From Cristatella mucedo (taxonomy: Eukaryota; Bryozoa; Phylactolaemata; Cristatellidae): DNA of 64,000 nucleotides. The notes under the pieces were generated by a model. It was not told the DNA's origin. It worked only from the letters and a program-made list of their open reading frames with translations, and did not search any database. Location of the stretch: contig WPIO01000037.1 of NCBI GenBank assembly GCA_009760855.2, positions 2,737,501-2,801,500 of the forward strand. Direction: 5' to 3'. This document shows positions 10,231 to 20,000 of this stretch, in pieces. Position 1 is the first letter of the stretch; every line of letters begins with the position of its first letter. The translations under genes and the position numbers were made by a program.

Positions 10231-11250
10231 GTATCACTGTTTACGAAAGCCCAAATTTATTTTAGCGATATTATGTTGCTGAAAGTAGGATCACTTGATT
10301 GCGAAACCGATGTATCCTCCTAATGAAATGTGACTTTGAAAGAGGACACGTAGATTACGTGCAAATTCCGTAGGATACATGCAGCAATTTTACGATTTAA
10401 ATCAAGGTTTCGGCCACAGATAATGAAAGAAAGAGCATTACCGTAGGTCAAGCCTATGTTGTTTTTTATAGCCATAAGTTATTCTCAACAAGCCGGTTCT
10501 CTGAGTTTACCGTAGTTCACTTTTACCACAGCCGACATCCTGCTACATTGTTCGTCTGCCTCTGGTTCCACGGCAATAATTAAGATGCTCCACCTTCACG
10601 ACCTTCACGACCCTGGTCTTCTAGGTATGAGACCTGCAGCTGGCTTTCCAGTATTGCCTACTGTGACTAGTGGTTAAAAGCGTTGATTCATTCTTGCTGC
10701 CGCTATTAGTACACACGTTCAAGCTTCTCACTTGACTCATCATCTCTGAAGACTAAATACTACGAACGAATGCCAACGAGCGCTGCTCGCGGCGAGTACA
10801 ACTTCTTGGCATATTTTGAACGGTCGTTTCTTTAAGATTAGCTAAATTCGGGAACAATTCCTTCAAAATTGGCTCATTTTTGGTTAAACACTGCCCCAGA
10901 ATTCGTGTTATTTTAGATGTTCAGTAATTTTTGAATATCAAATTCTGGTAAAGGGAGCAGCAACTTCAACTTTCAAGCGGCCGCATCCGGTAACAGTACA
11001 AACTATTGAAGAGCTAATGTCGAAAGGTTTCCTTAAGGGTACACATCTCACAAATATCGTCACTCGCAATGAAACTACAACAGAACTACTACTAAGAGCC
11101 CTCTGTAAGGATCCTACACTTTCAGAATCAAATGATACGAAAGTGTTGTAGGGGTTCCTGAACTTGATTCGCTCACCACAAAATTCCGTACAGTACAACT
11201 TAACTACTCCTTGCAGTAGCTTGACAGATGCATCTGCAATCTGAATTCTG
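10231..11250. repeat. Fossil copy of the tandem unit's 3' flank
   Basis: The order of landmarks matches 20.74-21.7, 34.6-35.5 and 53.3-54.2 kb: GCCATAAGTT, CCGGTTCTCTGAGTTTA, TTTTACCACAGC, ATTAAGATGCTCCAC, GATTCATTCTTGCTGCC, and the segment 10938-11225 with GATACGAAAGTGTTGTA and TTCGCTCACCACA. It is clearly more diverged than the other three. Plus-strand words such as EELMSKGFLKGTHLTN and TTELLLRALCKDPTLSESND stay open here over about 70 codons, suggesting that the segment once held a coding exon. Confidence 0.6.
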
Positions 11251-11275
11251 CAGAATTAGCGCCTCGAAAGATTTC

Positions 11276-11546
11276 TAAATCAAGAGCCGATCTGTTGTCT
11301 GAATCAAGAGCCGATCTACTGATCTAAATCAAGAGCCGATCTATTGATCTGAATCAAGAGCCGATCTGTTGTCTGAATCAAGAGCCGATCTGTTGTATGA
11401 ATCAAGATCCGATTTGTTGTCTGAATCAAGAGCCGATCTGTTGTCTGAATCAAGAGCCGATCTGTTGTCTGAATCAAGAGCCGATCTGTTGTCTGAATCA
11501 AGAGCCGATCTGTTGTCTGAATCAAGAGCCGATCTATTGATCTGAT
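11276..11546. repeat. 24-bp minisatellite, about 11 units
   Basis: The unit is AATCAAGAGCCGATCTGTTG plus TCTG, with some 25-bp variants (CTGATCTA, TTGATCTG). Because 24 is a multiple of three, stop-free minus-strand frames arise with periodic products (SALDSDNR and DRLLIQTT repeated). These frames are a by-product of the repeat, not genes. Confidence 0.92.
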
Positions 11547-11714
11547 CTGTATATCTATTGCTAACAGTGCCACCGGTATATATACACATATATTATTTGC
11601 TTGAGTAGCACCGTTATAGATCTCGATCTCTATCATGACGATTTTCATATTCCACAGGGCTCGAGCCGACGACCTCAGACGATGTCGATGTAAAGATGTT
11701 TGATCCGGTTTGGT

Positions 11715-11872
11715 GCCGGTTTGGTCCAACAGTTAAGGTGCTCGCCCGACCAAGGTCTGGCTGAAGTCGTGGGCTCGAGCCGAGACGGCATATGTGAAGC
11801 GCCTGAATAGAGATTAAGTTCTCTTAGGGCGCTATGTAAATGAATTATATTTTTATATTTTTTATTTGATCA
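11715..11872 (+). mobile_element. tRNA-derived SINE with LINE-type 3' tail
   Basis: The head has an A-box-like AGTTAAGGTGCTCGCC and a B-box-like GTGGGCTCGAGCC at the spacing of a tRNA gene promoter. It is followed after a few bases by GAAGCGCCTGAATAGAG, GTTCTCTTAGGGCGCTATG and an AT-rich tail, which is the LINE-A 3' end. The total of about 155 bp is compact for a SINE. Sharing a tail with the LINE is the usual sign that the SINE was mobilised by that LINE's enzyme. Confidence 0.7.
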
Positions 11873-12039
11873 AACTGCCGCTCATTTGGTCCAGCTCTGC
11901 CTTGCCTTAGTATTCTCAATTCTCAAATGAAGCTGCACAAATTCCTCGGTTGTAAAATTGAAGTCCTACTGAGTCGGCTAGTAAGTCTTACATTTGCTTA
12001 CTGGAATGCAGAGCTTGGAAAGAAGGTGCATCGGATAAC

Positions 12040-12110
12040 AGCACCGTCGTTGCTTGCTCTTACCCCCTCTTTCTCCCTCTAGCTCTCTTTCATCCTCTGC
12101 CTCTATTCTA

Positions 12111-12167
<57 letters not shown>

Positions 12168-12545
12168 TTCTCTCACTCTCTCTAGTATCGCGTCTTTTCG
12201 CTGTGCCCATCATTCCCTTGTTTCTCAGTGCCTTACTTCTTTCTCTACCTCTACATCTCGAATTCTCTCGTCCGTTCTCTCTACTATCTATGAACTTACT
12301 CGTCTTTTGTATCTAATAGGTTTATCTAACAACCCAGGACATGTATCTCTCCGGTCACTTCTTCGACTTTATCTCTCCCTCTCGCAACAATCTTGCATTC
12401 TATCTCCAAAATTGTCTTGCATCCTTCCGCAAATTTTGGTGAGATGGTTTCCGGATGCGACTGAGTGATCACTGTCAGGGACAGCAGCCGTGAACATTTG
12501 CTGAAGCTGACAGATGCCTATCTACTCCTGCTGATGGATTGCATA
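12040..12545. repeat. CT microsatellite and CT-rich duplicated segment
   Basis: A nearly pure CT tract runs about 12114-12183, with occasional TTT interruptions. The CT-rich sequence after it resembles 6.84-7.1 kb. No gene is visible. Confidence 0.8.
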
Positions 12546-12790
12546 ATGAAATAGCAATGGAATAGCAGGAAGCGGACGATCGTATACCGTCAGCACGACT
12601 CCTTATTGTGCTGGCATGCGATCCTTAGATGGAAAAAGAGCATGCAGTTCGTCAGCTTAGCTTGACTGTGTAGGTAGGATCGTGAGACCACTATCCAATC
12701 CCTTATGCAAAGCAGATGCACGAACGCAGGACTTAAGCAGCTAGGATGAGCTTAGTTAGGCTTAGTTTAGTTTTTTTTCTATATTTAAGC
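12546..12790. repeat. Second copy of the 7.2-7.46 kb duplicated segment
   Basis: It shares CGTCAGCACGACTCCTTATT, GTGCTGGCATGCGATCC and GCTTGACTGTGTAGGTAG with 7.24-7.34 kb in the same orientation. The hairpin of the first copy is not preserved. Confidence 0.75.
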
Positions 12791-12889
12791 TGGAACATCC
12801 GGATTACCTGGAATAATAAAATCACTTAGTAGGCTTAAGTCTGGCTGAGCCAGATTGCTATTAAGACGTATCTCTGCGTCTTTAGTTAT

Positions 12890-13145
12890 TATTTGCCTGA
12901 TCAAAAGAGTGAAGCAGGGCGAATTGCTGCCACACTGCTTCTAATCCACCTGGACTGGCCGTGATTCAAGCGATTTCAGGGGTCTGCCACTCAATTTAAA
13001 ATCCCATTATTCTCTTGTTCCACAAATCAATAAAAAACAGTGAATGTCAGCACTAAGCTATTGACAAGCAAATGTAAAGTGCATAGAACGAGACTGAGTT
13101 TATTTAGGGCGCTATGTCAATGTGTTATTTTTATTATCATTAATT
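12890..13145 (+). mobile_element. LINE-A relic with tail
   Basis: A decayed LINE-A-like C-terminal stretch parallels 7.8-7.95 kb. It is followed by GCAAATGTAAAGTGCATAG, a stem region, TTAGGGCGCTATGTCAATG and a TTATTTTTATTATC tail from 13063. Confidence 0.55.
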
Positions 13146-13350
13146 AGACTCTGTTGCCTCATTTGTTGTTTTGCAAATGACCTTTAAAGGTTGGTCCGCG
13201 AACTTCAAACTCCACTATGAATGAGACACGAAGCTGCTTGAATCGCCGAATTTGATTCCTTACTACAGAAACTACTGTGCTTCGTGTTTAACTACATGAC
13301 GCCACTCAATGGCTTGTCATGGTCCAGAGCAGCCACACTGCAGTTCACGT
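13146..13350 (+). pseudogene. Relic exon, partner of 8352-8640
   Basis: The plus-strand frame from 13148 reads LDSVASFVVLQMTFKG, then HYE, a stop, and DTKLLESPNLIPYYRN. It matches the words of the 8.4-kb relic and is broken by stops. The shared position next to a LINE-A relic and the 12.5/7.2-kb repeat supports one old duplication. Confidence 0.4.
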
Positions 13351-13384
13351 TCAGTTAAAAGACACTCTCAGCAAAAAGCTTTCA

Positions 13385-13700
13385 TTATGATACACATAGT
13401 TACCAGAAAAGCTGCAGGTAAGCAGCTTTGATGCCAAGTGCATCGAAGCATTGCTCAATACCCGATTACCAAGACTCGAGTTCACCTATGATGAACGCTA
13501 GGACAGAGGCACACACCCGACCCTGGGACCGGAAGTCACCCATGCTGCCTGTGTATTTCCCGATCTTCCAGTTTGCGGCTTTCGCATAGGCATCCCCATC
13601 GTTGTCAAGCGGGACTGCCACATTGGTGATTAGTGTGGTTGTCCCACCGTCGATGGCTAGGTCCGGGCTAGAGTTGTTCTAGCATGCAATCACGACTTGG
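13385..13700 (-). mobile_element. LINE-R relic: restriction-like endonuclease domain (R2/NeSL-type)
   Basis: The minus-strand frame 13466-13678 gives 70 codons beginning NNSSPDLAIDGGTTTLI, then TNVAVPLDNDGDAYAKAA, NWKIGKY and VLAFIIGELESW before a stop. PD, about 15 residues later V-x-V-P-x-D-N, then K-x-x-K-Y and a hydrophobic FxxG-x-x-x-SW block is the order of the restriction-like endonuclease at the C-terminus of R2, R4 and NeSL/Hero-type LINEs. Beyond the stop the reading continues as IEQCFDALGIKAAYLQLF, again as expected for the family (W...LGI...Y..LF). No reverse transcriptase lies upstream on the minus strand, so only the end survives. This family differs from LINE-A, which has an AP-type endonuclease. 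Confidence 0.7.
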
Positions 13701-14092
13701 GCACTGCCATGCACTGACCTTCAAGAGGCTAAGCGATCCAATACGCTGACCACATACACAGTGATCCTTTTTTTTAGTAGCCTTTGTAAATATCATCTGT
13801 AGCTGGCACATGATACTTGAGACATAAATTCTGTACAAAATTTAATGCGTAGAAAATATAAAACAAGCCTGGGCGAAGATGTAGCCTAAATAGTTAAGCT
13901 TCGAAATATAGAAGGTGAAGGTGCGACCTTTTTGTCAGCCAATTTCAAGGGGTTACTCAGGCAAGTCTTTACCTGGTGCGTTGCATGGAATATTGACAGT
14001 ATGAACGTGCGCATTCATATCTGGATAGCAATAACTTTGACATTGCTGTAAGGATATTTTCATTTTGTCTTGCTCGCAAAGGTCATTGATAA

Positions 14093-14625
14093 ATGTCTTC
14101 AATTCGGATTGACTTCAAGGTTTTGTCGCTCACTTTTAGGTCACTTCATTCTATGGCTCCAGCCTATCTCTCAGATATACTACCCCATCAGGCCAAACAT
14201 CGTACCGCCCACTTTTCGGAATCCAACAGTCTAGAAATACCTCGTACAAACCTTAAATCCTCTGGAGAACGTGCATTTAGTTCGTATGCTCCCAAAGCCT
14301 GGAACTCCCTCCCGACCTGCGTCAGAACATCCCCTGACCTGGCCACATTTAAAAGGAACTTAAAAACACACCTATTTAGGACAGCTTTTAGTGAGTCCCT
14401 GTGATTCGTCCTTGATGTGCTTATGCGTGCTGAGACTGTACATGCTGCCACTAACCACATTTGCATGCTGACCCTGTGCATGTCGCCCCTAACCATATTA
14501 TTCATTTTGTTTGTTTTTCAAGAATGATTTTACTTACCATACAATTGCATTTCCCTTTGCAGCAAATTTAAAGCGATTAAGTTCTCCGAGTTCGCTTTAT
14601 CAAGTGCATTATTATTATTATTATA
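14093..14625 (+). mobile_element. LINE-A C-terminus with intact tail (young-looking copy)
   Basis: The 103-codon frame 14093-14404 is uninterrupted: IDFKVLSLTFRSLHSMAPAY, LSDILPHQAKHRTAHFSESN, then SYAPKAWNSLPTC and FKRNLKTHLFRTAFSESL to a stop. The full 3' region (GTGCTTATGCGTGCTGAGAC, GCAAATTTAAAGCG, TTTATCAAGTGC) and an ATT-repeat tail end at 14625. It is the best plus-strand reference for the family's 3' end, and is 5'-truncated just upstream of 14093. Confidence 0.9.
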
Positions 14626-15135
14626 TCTAACAATAATTTTCCATGGTTCTAAAATCATTAACTATCGTTTGTGCAGGAGCACAAACTTCTCAACCAGGAC
14701 GTGACCGGTAACTAAAAAGCCATGCAACGCAACAGGTAAAGGCTTGCCTGAGTGACCCCTTCAAAGTGGTTTTTGTAGTGGCCGACGTCTCCAAAAGGGT
14801 TCTGGCTACCCATAAACACAGCTGTACACTGCTGTTGCTCACACTCTGACAGACAGATGGAGCACTCTCATAGCAGTTGATCTTCAAGAATATTATTTTA
14901 AATTATCCCTAGGGATTTGAATGAGCTGTACCTTATTTTTAAATGATTTAGATGACTTTTGCCTTGATTGTAACCTACTTGGCACTGATTGCAAGCTGAA
15001 AATATGTTGTTATCTCACGTAATTATTCTTGATATTTAATAAAAGACTACCAAGTAATCAGAAAGCAACTATCGCTGCATAAGAAAGGCCTATTGGTGGA
15101 CAACATCGTGAGAAATTGCACGGAAATAGAGACAA
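14626..15135. other. No supported gene
   Basis: It contains a small perfect hairpin, GTTTGTGC-AGGA-GCACAAAC, at about 14668-14687, and a 65-codon minus frame (14690-14887) without a recognisable domain. Confidence 0.4.
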
Positions 15136-15139
15136 GAGG

Positions 15140-15605
15140 AGCTCCTGTAGATTGTATTCCTCCGCCTAAATACCGTTGGCTACAGAAGCTTTAGCTCTGC
15201 AGGTCATAGACAGTGGAACTCGCTTCCACAATTCTTAGGCAACGACTCTCTGCTACTGCCGACTATGGCACATCCTTTTCAGCGGTCCTGAGCTGCTACT
15301 TCTATGCTACTCACTACCTCAACTGCTCTCCTGACTCTGCCATGCTTCCCACTTTCTCTTTGTTGCGTGAGACGAAGTCTGCTGGATACCGAATGCGTAC
15401 CAAAAGCCGCTTAGGCTGTGAGTGCACTATACAAAACTCTCCTGCATAACATCCACATGGACTTTATGACTTTGTGGCGTGACAGACGGAGATTGCATTA
15501 CATTATGCATTACATTACAGATTGCATTACATTAAATTACATTATGCATTACATTAAATTACATTAAATTACATTAAATTACATTAAATTACATTACATC
15601 ACATT
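15140..15605 (+). mobile_element. LINE-B C-terminus with TTACA-type tail
   Basis: The plus-strand frame reads YRSFSSAGHRQWNSLPQFLR, the common end of a LINE ORF2 (compare PKAWNSLP in LINE-A), then runs to a stop after CTIQNSPA. About 30 bases further is a 3' region (TCCACATGGACTTTATGACT) and a tail of ACATT/ATTACATTAA repeats at 15493-15600. Reverse copies lie at 19.63-20.0 and 48.48-48.83 kb. The TTACA-like microsatellite is therefore the family's 3' tail, not an independent repeat. Confidence 0.7.
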
Positions 15606-15929
15606 ACCACCAGGCCTTAAATCGTGATTGGCGTTAAGCTAGACAAATGGAGGTTTGTTGGGCTCTTCTGTGGTGCAAGTCTAAACTAGCTTCCTACATC
15701 TTAGGACTTCTCTGAGTGCCCAGTACTGTTCCAACTGCTCATAAATTTGTTCACCGCGTGCATTTCCATCCGCAGACATTGAAGAAAGGCAGTGAAATAG
15801 CCAATCGGGGACGGTTACATGACTTTAAGGCTAAGCTTCAAGTAACCGCCTGATGGAAGCTGTGCAGTGTGCCCACTAGCCTCAGCAGCTCAACGCCAGT
15901 GAACGTTTGCTAAGCCACGCCTAGCGAAT

Positions 15930-16107
15930 AAAAAATCCTAGCTGATTTAACAGACTCTCTTAGTATAGCGACAGAAGAGCCTTGACGGCTATCGCCACTA
16001 CTTGCAGTGGCGATAAAGGATGGCCCACCACAGTATTCAAACCCACGACCTCGGGGCCGAGGTCGTGAAAAGCAAATGCCTTACCTAGTGAGCCATTACG
16101 GCTCACC
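15930..16107 (-). mobile_element. tRNA-derived SINE
   Basis: On the minus strand the head reads GGTGAGCCGTAATGGCTCAC, then AGGTAAGGCATTTGC (A-box region), and GTCGTGGGTTTGAATACTG (B box). It is followed by CATCCTTTATCGCCACTGCA and GGCTCTTCTGTCGCTATA. The body after the B box matches the SINEs at 18.8, 30.8, 41.1, 43.8, 47.65 and 62.3 kb. Confidence 0.7.
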
Positions 16108-16134
16108 GAATAAACCGTGTAGATTGGTCGATCG

Positions 16135-16640
16135 GCTGCAGGGGGCTCGGCATGATCACACCAGCCATGCTCCCTGTCCGTGGGGCCTATCGAAGTAGGT
16201 AGCCGTTCGGCCGGTACTTTGGCGAAGCCCTTCGTCGTAGACTGGGCTGCTATTGCAGTTGCCCCAGCAGCTGCATTCGGCAGCCTCGAAGAGCCTCCGC
16301 TCTGGCCTTGACGGTCTGAAGAAACGACAGAGTCTCAGCATTATTTCCATTCGTGCTCTCCTCGCCGTCGGGCACTGGTCGGCAGTGGTTCGAGCACTTG
16401 CCGAGGTGCTACAGGCGTGCGATGGTGCCGAACAGTTAAGCCTGCTCGGCTGATCATGAGGCTCGCTCGGGCACTGAGGTGGCGATCTTGCGACCGCTTG
16501 GCATCTCTCGGGTGGGGGTCTCCGGATGGAAAGTATTTTTTTCCCTATTCCTGCTCCACTGGTCTATCGCTCACCGACCTCTCAGGGCGGAGAGGAACTA
16601 CCTGGATGATAAAATTAAGAGCGTTGTGCAGCTAGACATC
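16135..16640. other. GC-richer segment, unassigned
   Basis: It is noticeably richer in G+C than its flanks and carries overlapping open frames on both strands, none with a domain I recognise. It lies between a SINE and a LINE-B fragment and may be more mobile-element sequence. Confidence 0.3.
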
Positions 16641-16800
16641 CTATTAAAACAAAGCTTTGTCGAAGCATACACAAATAGTATCCTGTGTGTACCGAAAGCC
16701 GCTTAGGCTGTGAGTGGGCTATGCAAAACTCTCCTGCCTAACACCCACATAGTCTTTATGGCTTTGTATAGTCACAGACATTGCATTAAGTTAAATATAG
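16641..16800 (+). mobile_element. LINE-B 3' fragment
   Basis: GTACCGAAAGCCGCTTAGGC, GTGGGCTATGCAAAACTCTC and CACATAGTCTTTATGGCTTT parallel 15398-15475, ending with TTGCATTAAGTTAAAT. It is truncated at both ends. Confidence 0.65.
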
Positions 16801-17169
16801 CTGCACCCTGCTGTGGATTTATGCTGTTTACTGGTCATTCGCCGACAGATGCCGGGATCGGCGAGTGGATGAGTCACCGTTTGCAGGCAAACATTCGGCC
16901 TTGGCAGATACCAAGAGTGCCTGCAAGATCTGCCTTAAGCTAGCTTTCCTATTATTAACAGCTTTCGTCTTCAGGTCAAGGTCAGCATGCTGCAACATCA
17001 CAATTAGGGGTCGAAATGCAGTGGTAGTAGGGCTAGTTGGTGAGTCATATAGTCAAAGAATCGCTGACAGATTTCTTTCACAATGATCAGAGTCATTTCT
17101 GGCGTACCCCATGATAAAGATAAATTATTCTCTGGCAAAATGAGCAGTGGTCAACCTTTGGTTCCATTC
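16801..17169. other. No supported gene upstream of duplicon 1
   Basis: Two overlapping plus-strand frames without domains. From 17170 the sequence becomes homologous to 45343 onward. Confidence 0.4.
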
Positions 17170-18253
17170 GTCTGTTAACATTTTCCTAATCGCTCGAAAC
17201 GACGAAAAGTAAAGCGGTCAGAACAATTACTTCCGGGGCCATCTAGATTCAAACAATATCTTCGGAAATCTAGAGCTTGTTGATATATGCTTAATCTTTC
17301 GCTCTATTGATCTTTATATGTTAGCAGACCAAGTAGCAGTCCGACCACGTCACCATTATTATTTTTGTATTGACGCATTCTTCATTAAGAGCTTGTTTTT
17401 TCGTGGGTACCTAAAAATGCTCCCCCATTGCAAATTGTAATATAAAATTCACCAGCTTGCAATTCTTTGCTAGTTGGTGAACATCTGTTGGCTTTATTTG
17501 GCTGGAATTTTGTCTCGGGAGGTACGTGGTACTTTCTGTTAGCTTCAGATCGATGCAACAATCACGGAGTGAACGTTGTTTTTGGTATAATCTCAGTTGA
17601 ATAAAAGTTTCCGTAGCTAAACTTAGGTCTTCAGCTGGAGTATCTTATGACTACTTTAGTAATAGAAAGTGTGTTGTTCAAAGCTTCTTTTTGTATAAAC
17701 TCATTAAAGGTGTCTTATTATCCTACTACAATCACGTTGTATTATCCTTGCATAGTTAAAAGCTGCAATTGCCTCTTAGCTTGATCACAATGGTGTTTTA
17801 TAAAAATCTTAAGCACTTCTTCAGGTAGCCAAAAGTGTTCACAAACCTTTCTATTACTTATTAAACAACTTTCTGTTATTACAACCATGTTTCTCGTAAC
17901 TTTATTCTTGACATAGGCCCGCGAGCGGATGGGAGTGATTTGTTAGTAAGCTTTGATGCACTCGCAGCTTCCGTGAGCTGTGCCTGAGACCCTTCTCGCT
18001 ATAGTGTCCAGTGTCATCTCAATGCATAGATGTTTTCATTTTTTTCAAAAGATCCCAAGGATGATACAAATCCAAAAGATATTTTAGTGACAATGGGCGC
18101 CTGCTATTTCTAAAATTAAGGGAAATCAGGAAAAAGCATCTTGCAATGACATACTAAAGCTTCTAATGGAATGAGGAACTCGTGAATCATGCATAATTAG
18201 ATTAAAAGCATCTGATTGGACAGTAAAGCTTACACTTTTACTTTAGCCGCCGA

Positions 18254-18259
18254 TATAAA
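18254..18259 (+). promoter_or_regulatory. TATA box of broken paralogue A
   Basis: TATAAA lies 46 bases before the position equivalent to the start codon, the same spacing as in unit 3. The flanking CCGCCGATATA and CAGCAGGAGACGC are conserved. Confidence 0.5.
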
Positions 18260-18299
18260 GCCCTTTTAAAATCAAAGTACAGCAGGAGACGCAACTGAA

Positions 18300-18366
18300 A
18301 TATTTGTTCCCATATATTTCCTTGTGGCAGTGGCTTTTGCCAGGGGCAAAAACATCGATTCATGTG
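18300..18366 (+). pseudogene. Paralogue A: solitary exon 1 with lost start codon
   Basis: This 67-base exon matches exon 1 of the intact gene (46614-46680) with six differences and keeps the GTAAGG donor. It would encode the signal-peptide core VPIYFLVAVAF, but the initiator ATG is ATA and there is no other in-frame Met in the exon. The remaining exons are gone: intron 1 runs into the 3' flank at about 20258. A secreted product cannot be made from this copy. Confidence 0.85.
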
Positions 18367-18704
18367 GTAAGGCTAAACTTGTATGATTCTTACTTGATCA
18401 GAGCCTCGTGAAAGTATCAAAACTAAAGGGTAGCAGATTTATTTGAACACGCATACTCTCTAAGGTGGACATAATTTTGTTGTTTTACCCCGTGCTTCTA
18501 AATCATTTGAAGCTCTATTTATACGCAGTATCTTACATGAATGTCTAGTATGTAAAATGAATGCAACGTGGTTCTTGTTTGCAATAAGTGATGGCAGCTG
18601 GAATTAGGTTTTCTAATATGGCTCAAACTAGGTTGAACATTCACTGTTTACATAGTAGACAAACCATTAGCTCCAAGACTCGATCACCTAGACCAGTGAA
18701 GCCA

Positions 18705-18816
18705 GCATATGTATGAATGTATGTATGTATGTATATATACATAAATATATATATTTATATATATGCATGTATGCATATATGCATATATACACACACGTAT
18801 ATATATATATATATAA
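18705..18816. repeat. TATG/TA microsatellite
   Basis: GTATGTATGTATGTAT passes into TATATA, ATGCAT and CACACACG runs. The paralogous position in unit 3 (47020-47135) has a similar TA-rich tract. Confidence 0.9.
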
Positions 18817-18820
18817 TAAC

Positions 18821-18972
18821 AGCCGTGATAGCCCAGGAGGTTGGGTGCTTGCTCTTTACGTCAGAGTTGTGGGTTAGAATTCTGCATTGAGCGATCCTTT
18901 ATTGCAAAAGTAAAGCTGTTTTGATCGCCGGCATGGCTCTTCTGCTGGTATACAAAAGATGCTGCTAAATAA
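18821..18972 (+). mobile_element. tRNA-derived SINE in intron 1 of paralogue A
   Basis: GCCGTGATAGCCCAGGAGG (A-box region) and GAGTTGTGGGTTAGAATTCT (B-box region) are followed by GATCCTTTATTGC and GGCTCTTCTGCTGGTATAC. The copy at 47646 in unit 3 has the same flanks, so insertion preceded the duplication. Confidence 0.75.
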
Positions 18973-19629
18973 GCCAATGTTCTTTTAATCAGAGTCCAGG
19001 CGTATTTCTTTAGTACAGGAATCGGAAATTCCGACTGCAACGATGCAGCACACTTATATTTATCGATTCACCACGTGTATCAGCTTATTATTAGAAGACG
19101 TTACGTTATATGTTGCTGATAAAGCCCATAAATACGTAATACCGAAAATTTTGTGTGAGCTGTATTCACTACACTGTAAGAGAAAACTGAGACACTGAAG
19201 ACCTTAAGAAACTCCGATACTCTAATAGGCATGACTTCAGTACCTTCAGCTCCAAATCAAAGATAAAAATTAAAGGGCCGCTAGCAAATTTCAATCCTGG
19301 AAGACTGCTCTACTGCGATGAAGTATTTCATGGGATGCTCCTGTTAATTGATCGCTTAACCTATGCAAATGACTATCTCAAAATTTGGCTGATTTCTTTT
19401 CATCGACTCTCGTCAGTGGATTCTAAAGCACCTGGATTACGATTCCATTTTCATAGAGACTTTAAAGTGATTTCTAAATGATAATGTTCATATTATTGTT
19501 ATCACAGCCGACAGAGAATCTTCAGTCGGCACTAATAGCTTTAATTAAGAGTTCATCTTTACTTTTCTGTCACATCCAGCTCAGAGGCATCGCGAACGCC
19601 ATGCAAATGCGTATACAGCAGAGAAATTG

Positions 19630-20000
19630 GTTATTCAGCATTGATATGTAATGTAATGTATCTCAGTCTATAGCTCTCAAAGACTTGATGGGTGTTACGT
19701 AGGAGAGTTTTGCATAGCTCACTCACAGCCCAAGCGGCTTTCAGTCAGCATTCAGCAGCCGACAGACTTCACCTCAAGCAACAAAGAGAAAGTGGGAAGC
19801 ATAGCACAGACAGGATAGCCGATAAGGTAGTGAGTAGCATGGAAGTAACATCTCGGAGCTGCTGGAAAGCATGAGCCATAGTCAGCAGCAGGAGAGTAGT
19901 CATCGTTGAGTAAGAATTGTGGAAGCCAACTCCTCAGTCCAGGACCTGCAGAGCTAAAGCTTTCATCGCCAACTGTCTACAAGTGAAGAAAGGAAGCAGC
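19630..20000 (-). mobile_element. LINE-B 3' end in intron 1 of paralogue A
   Basis: It begins with the tail complement TGTAATGTAATGTATCTCAG and carries GGAGAGTTTTGCATAGCTCA and CACAGCCCAAGCGGCTTTC, the complement of the LINE-B C-terminus at 15.2-15.48 kb. The 60-codon plus-strand frame 19692-19874 is antisense to it and not a gene. It is shared with 48.48-48.83 kb. Confidence 0.7.

Noticed and set aside
11640-11700. Possible second tRNA-like head (GGGCTCGAGCC)
   Set aside because: The word is nearly palindromic and no A box lies at the right distance.
11316-11729. 137- and 82-codon minus frames with periodic residues
   Set aside because: They arise from the 24-bp minisatellite; no start context or other coding support.
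15485-15605. Independent TTACA/ATTACATTAA microsatellite
   Set aside because: Better explained as the 3' tail of the LINE-B copy, since reverse copies at 19.63 and 48.48 kb carry the same tail.
16380-16560. Possible 5S rRNA or tRNA-like sequence in the GC-richer stretch
   Set aside because: The match to 5S internal control sequences is too poor and no tRNA-like folding is evident.
19692-19874. 60-codon plus frame, repeated at 48525-48707
   Set aside because: Antisense to the LINE-B C-terminus; its conservation reflects the shared insertion.
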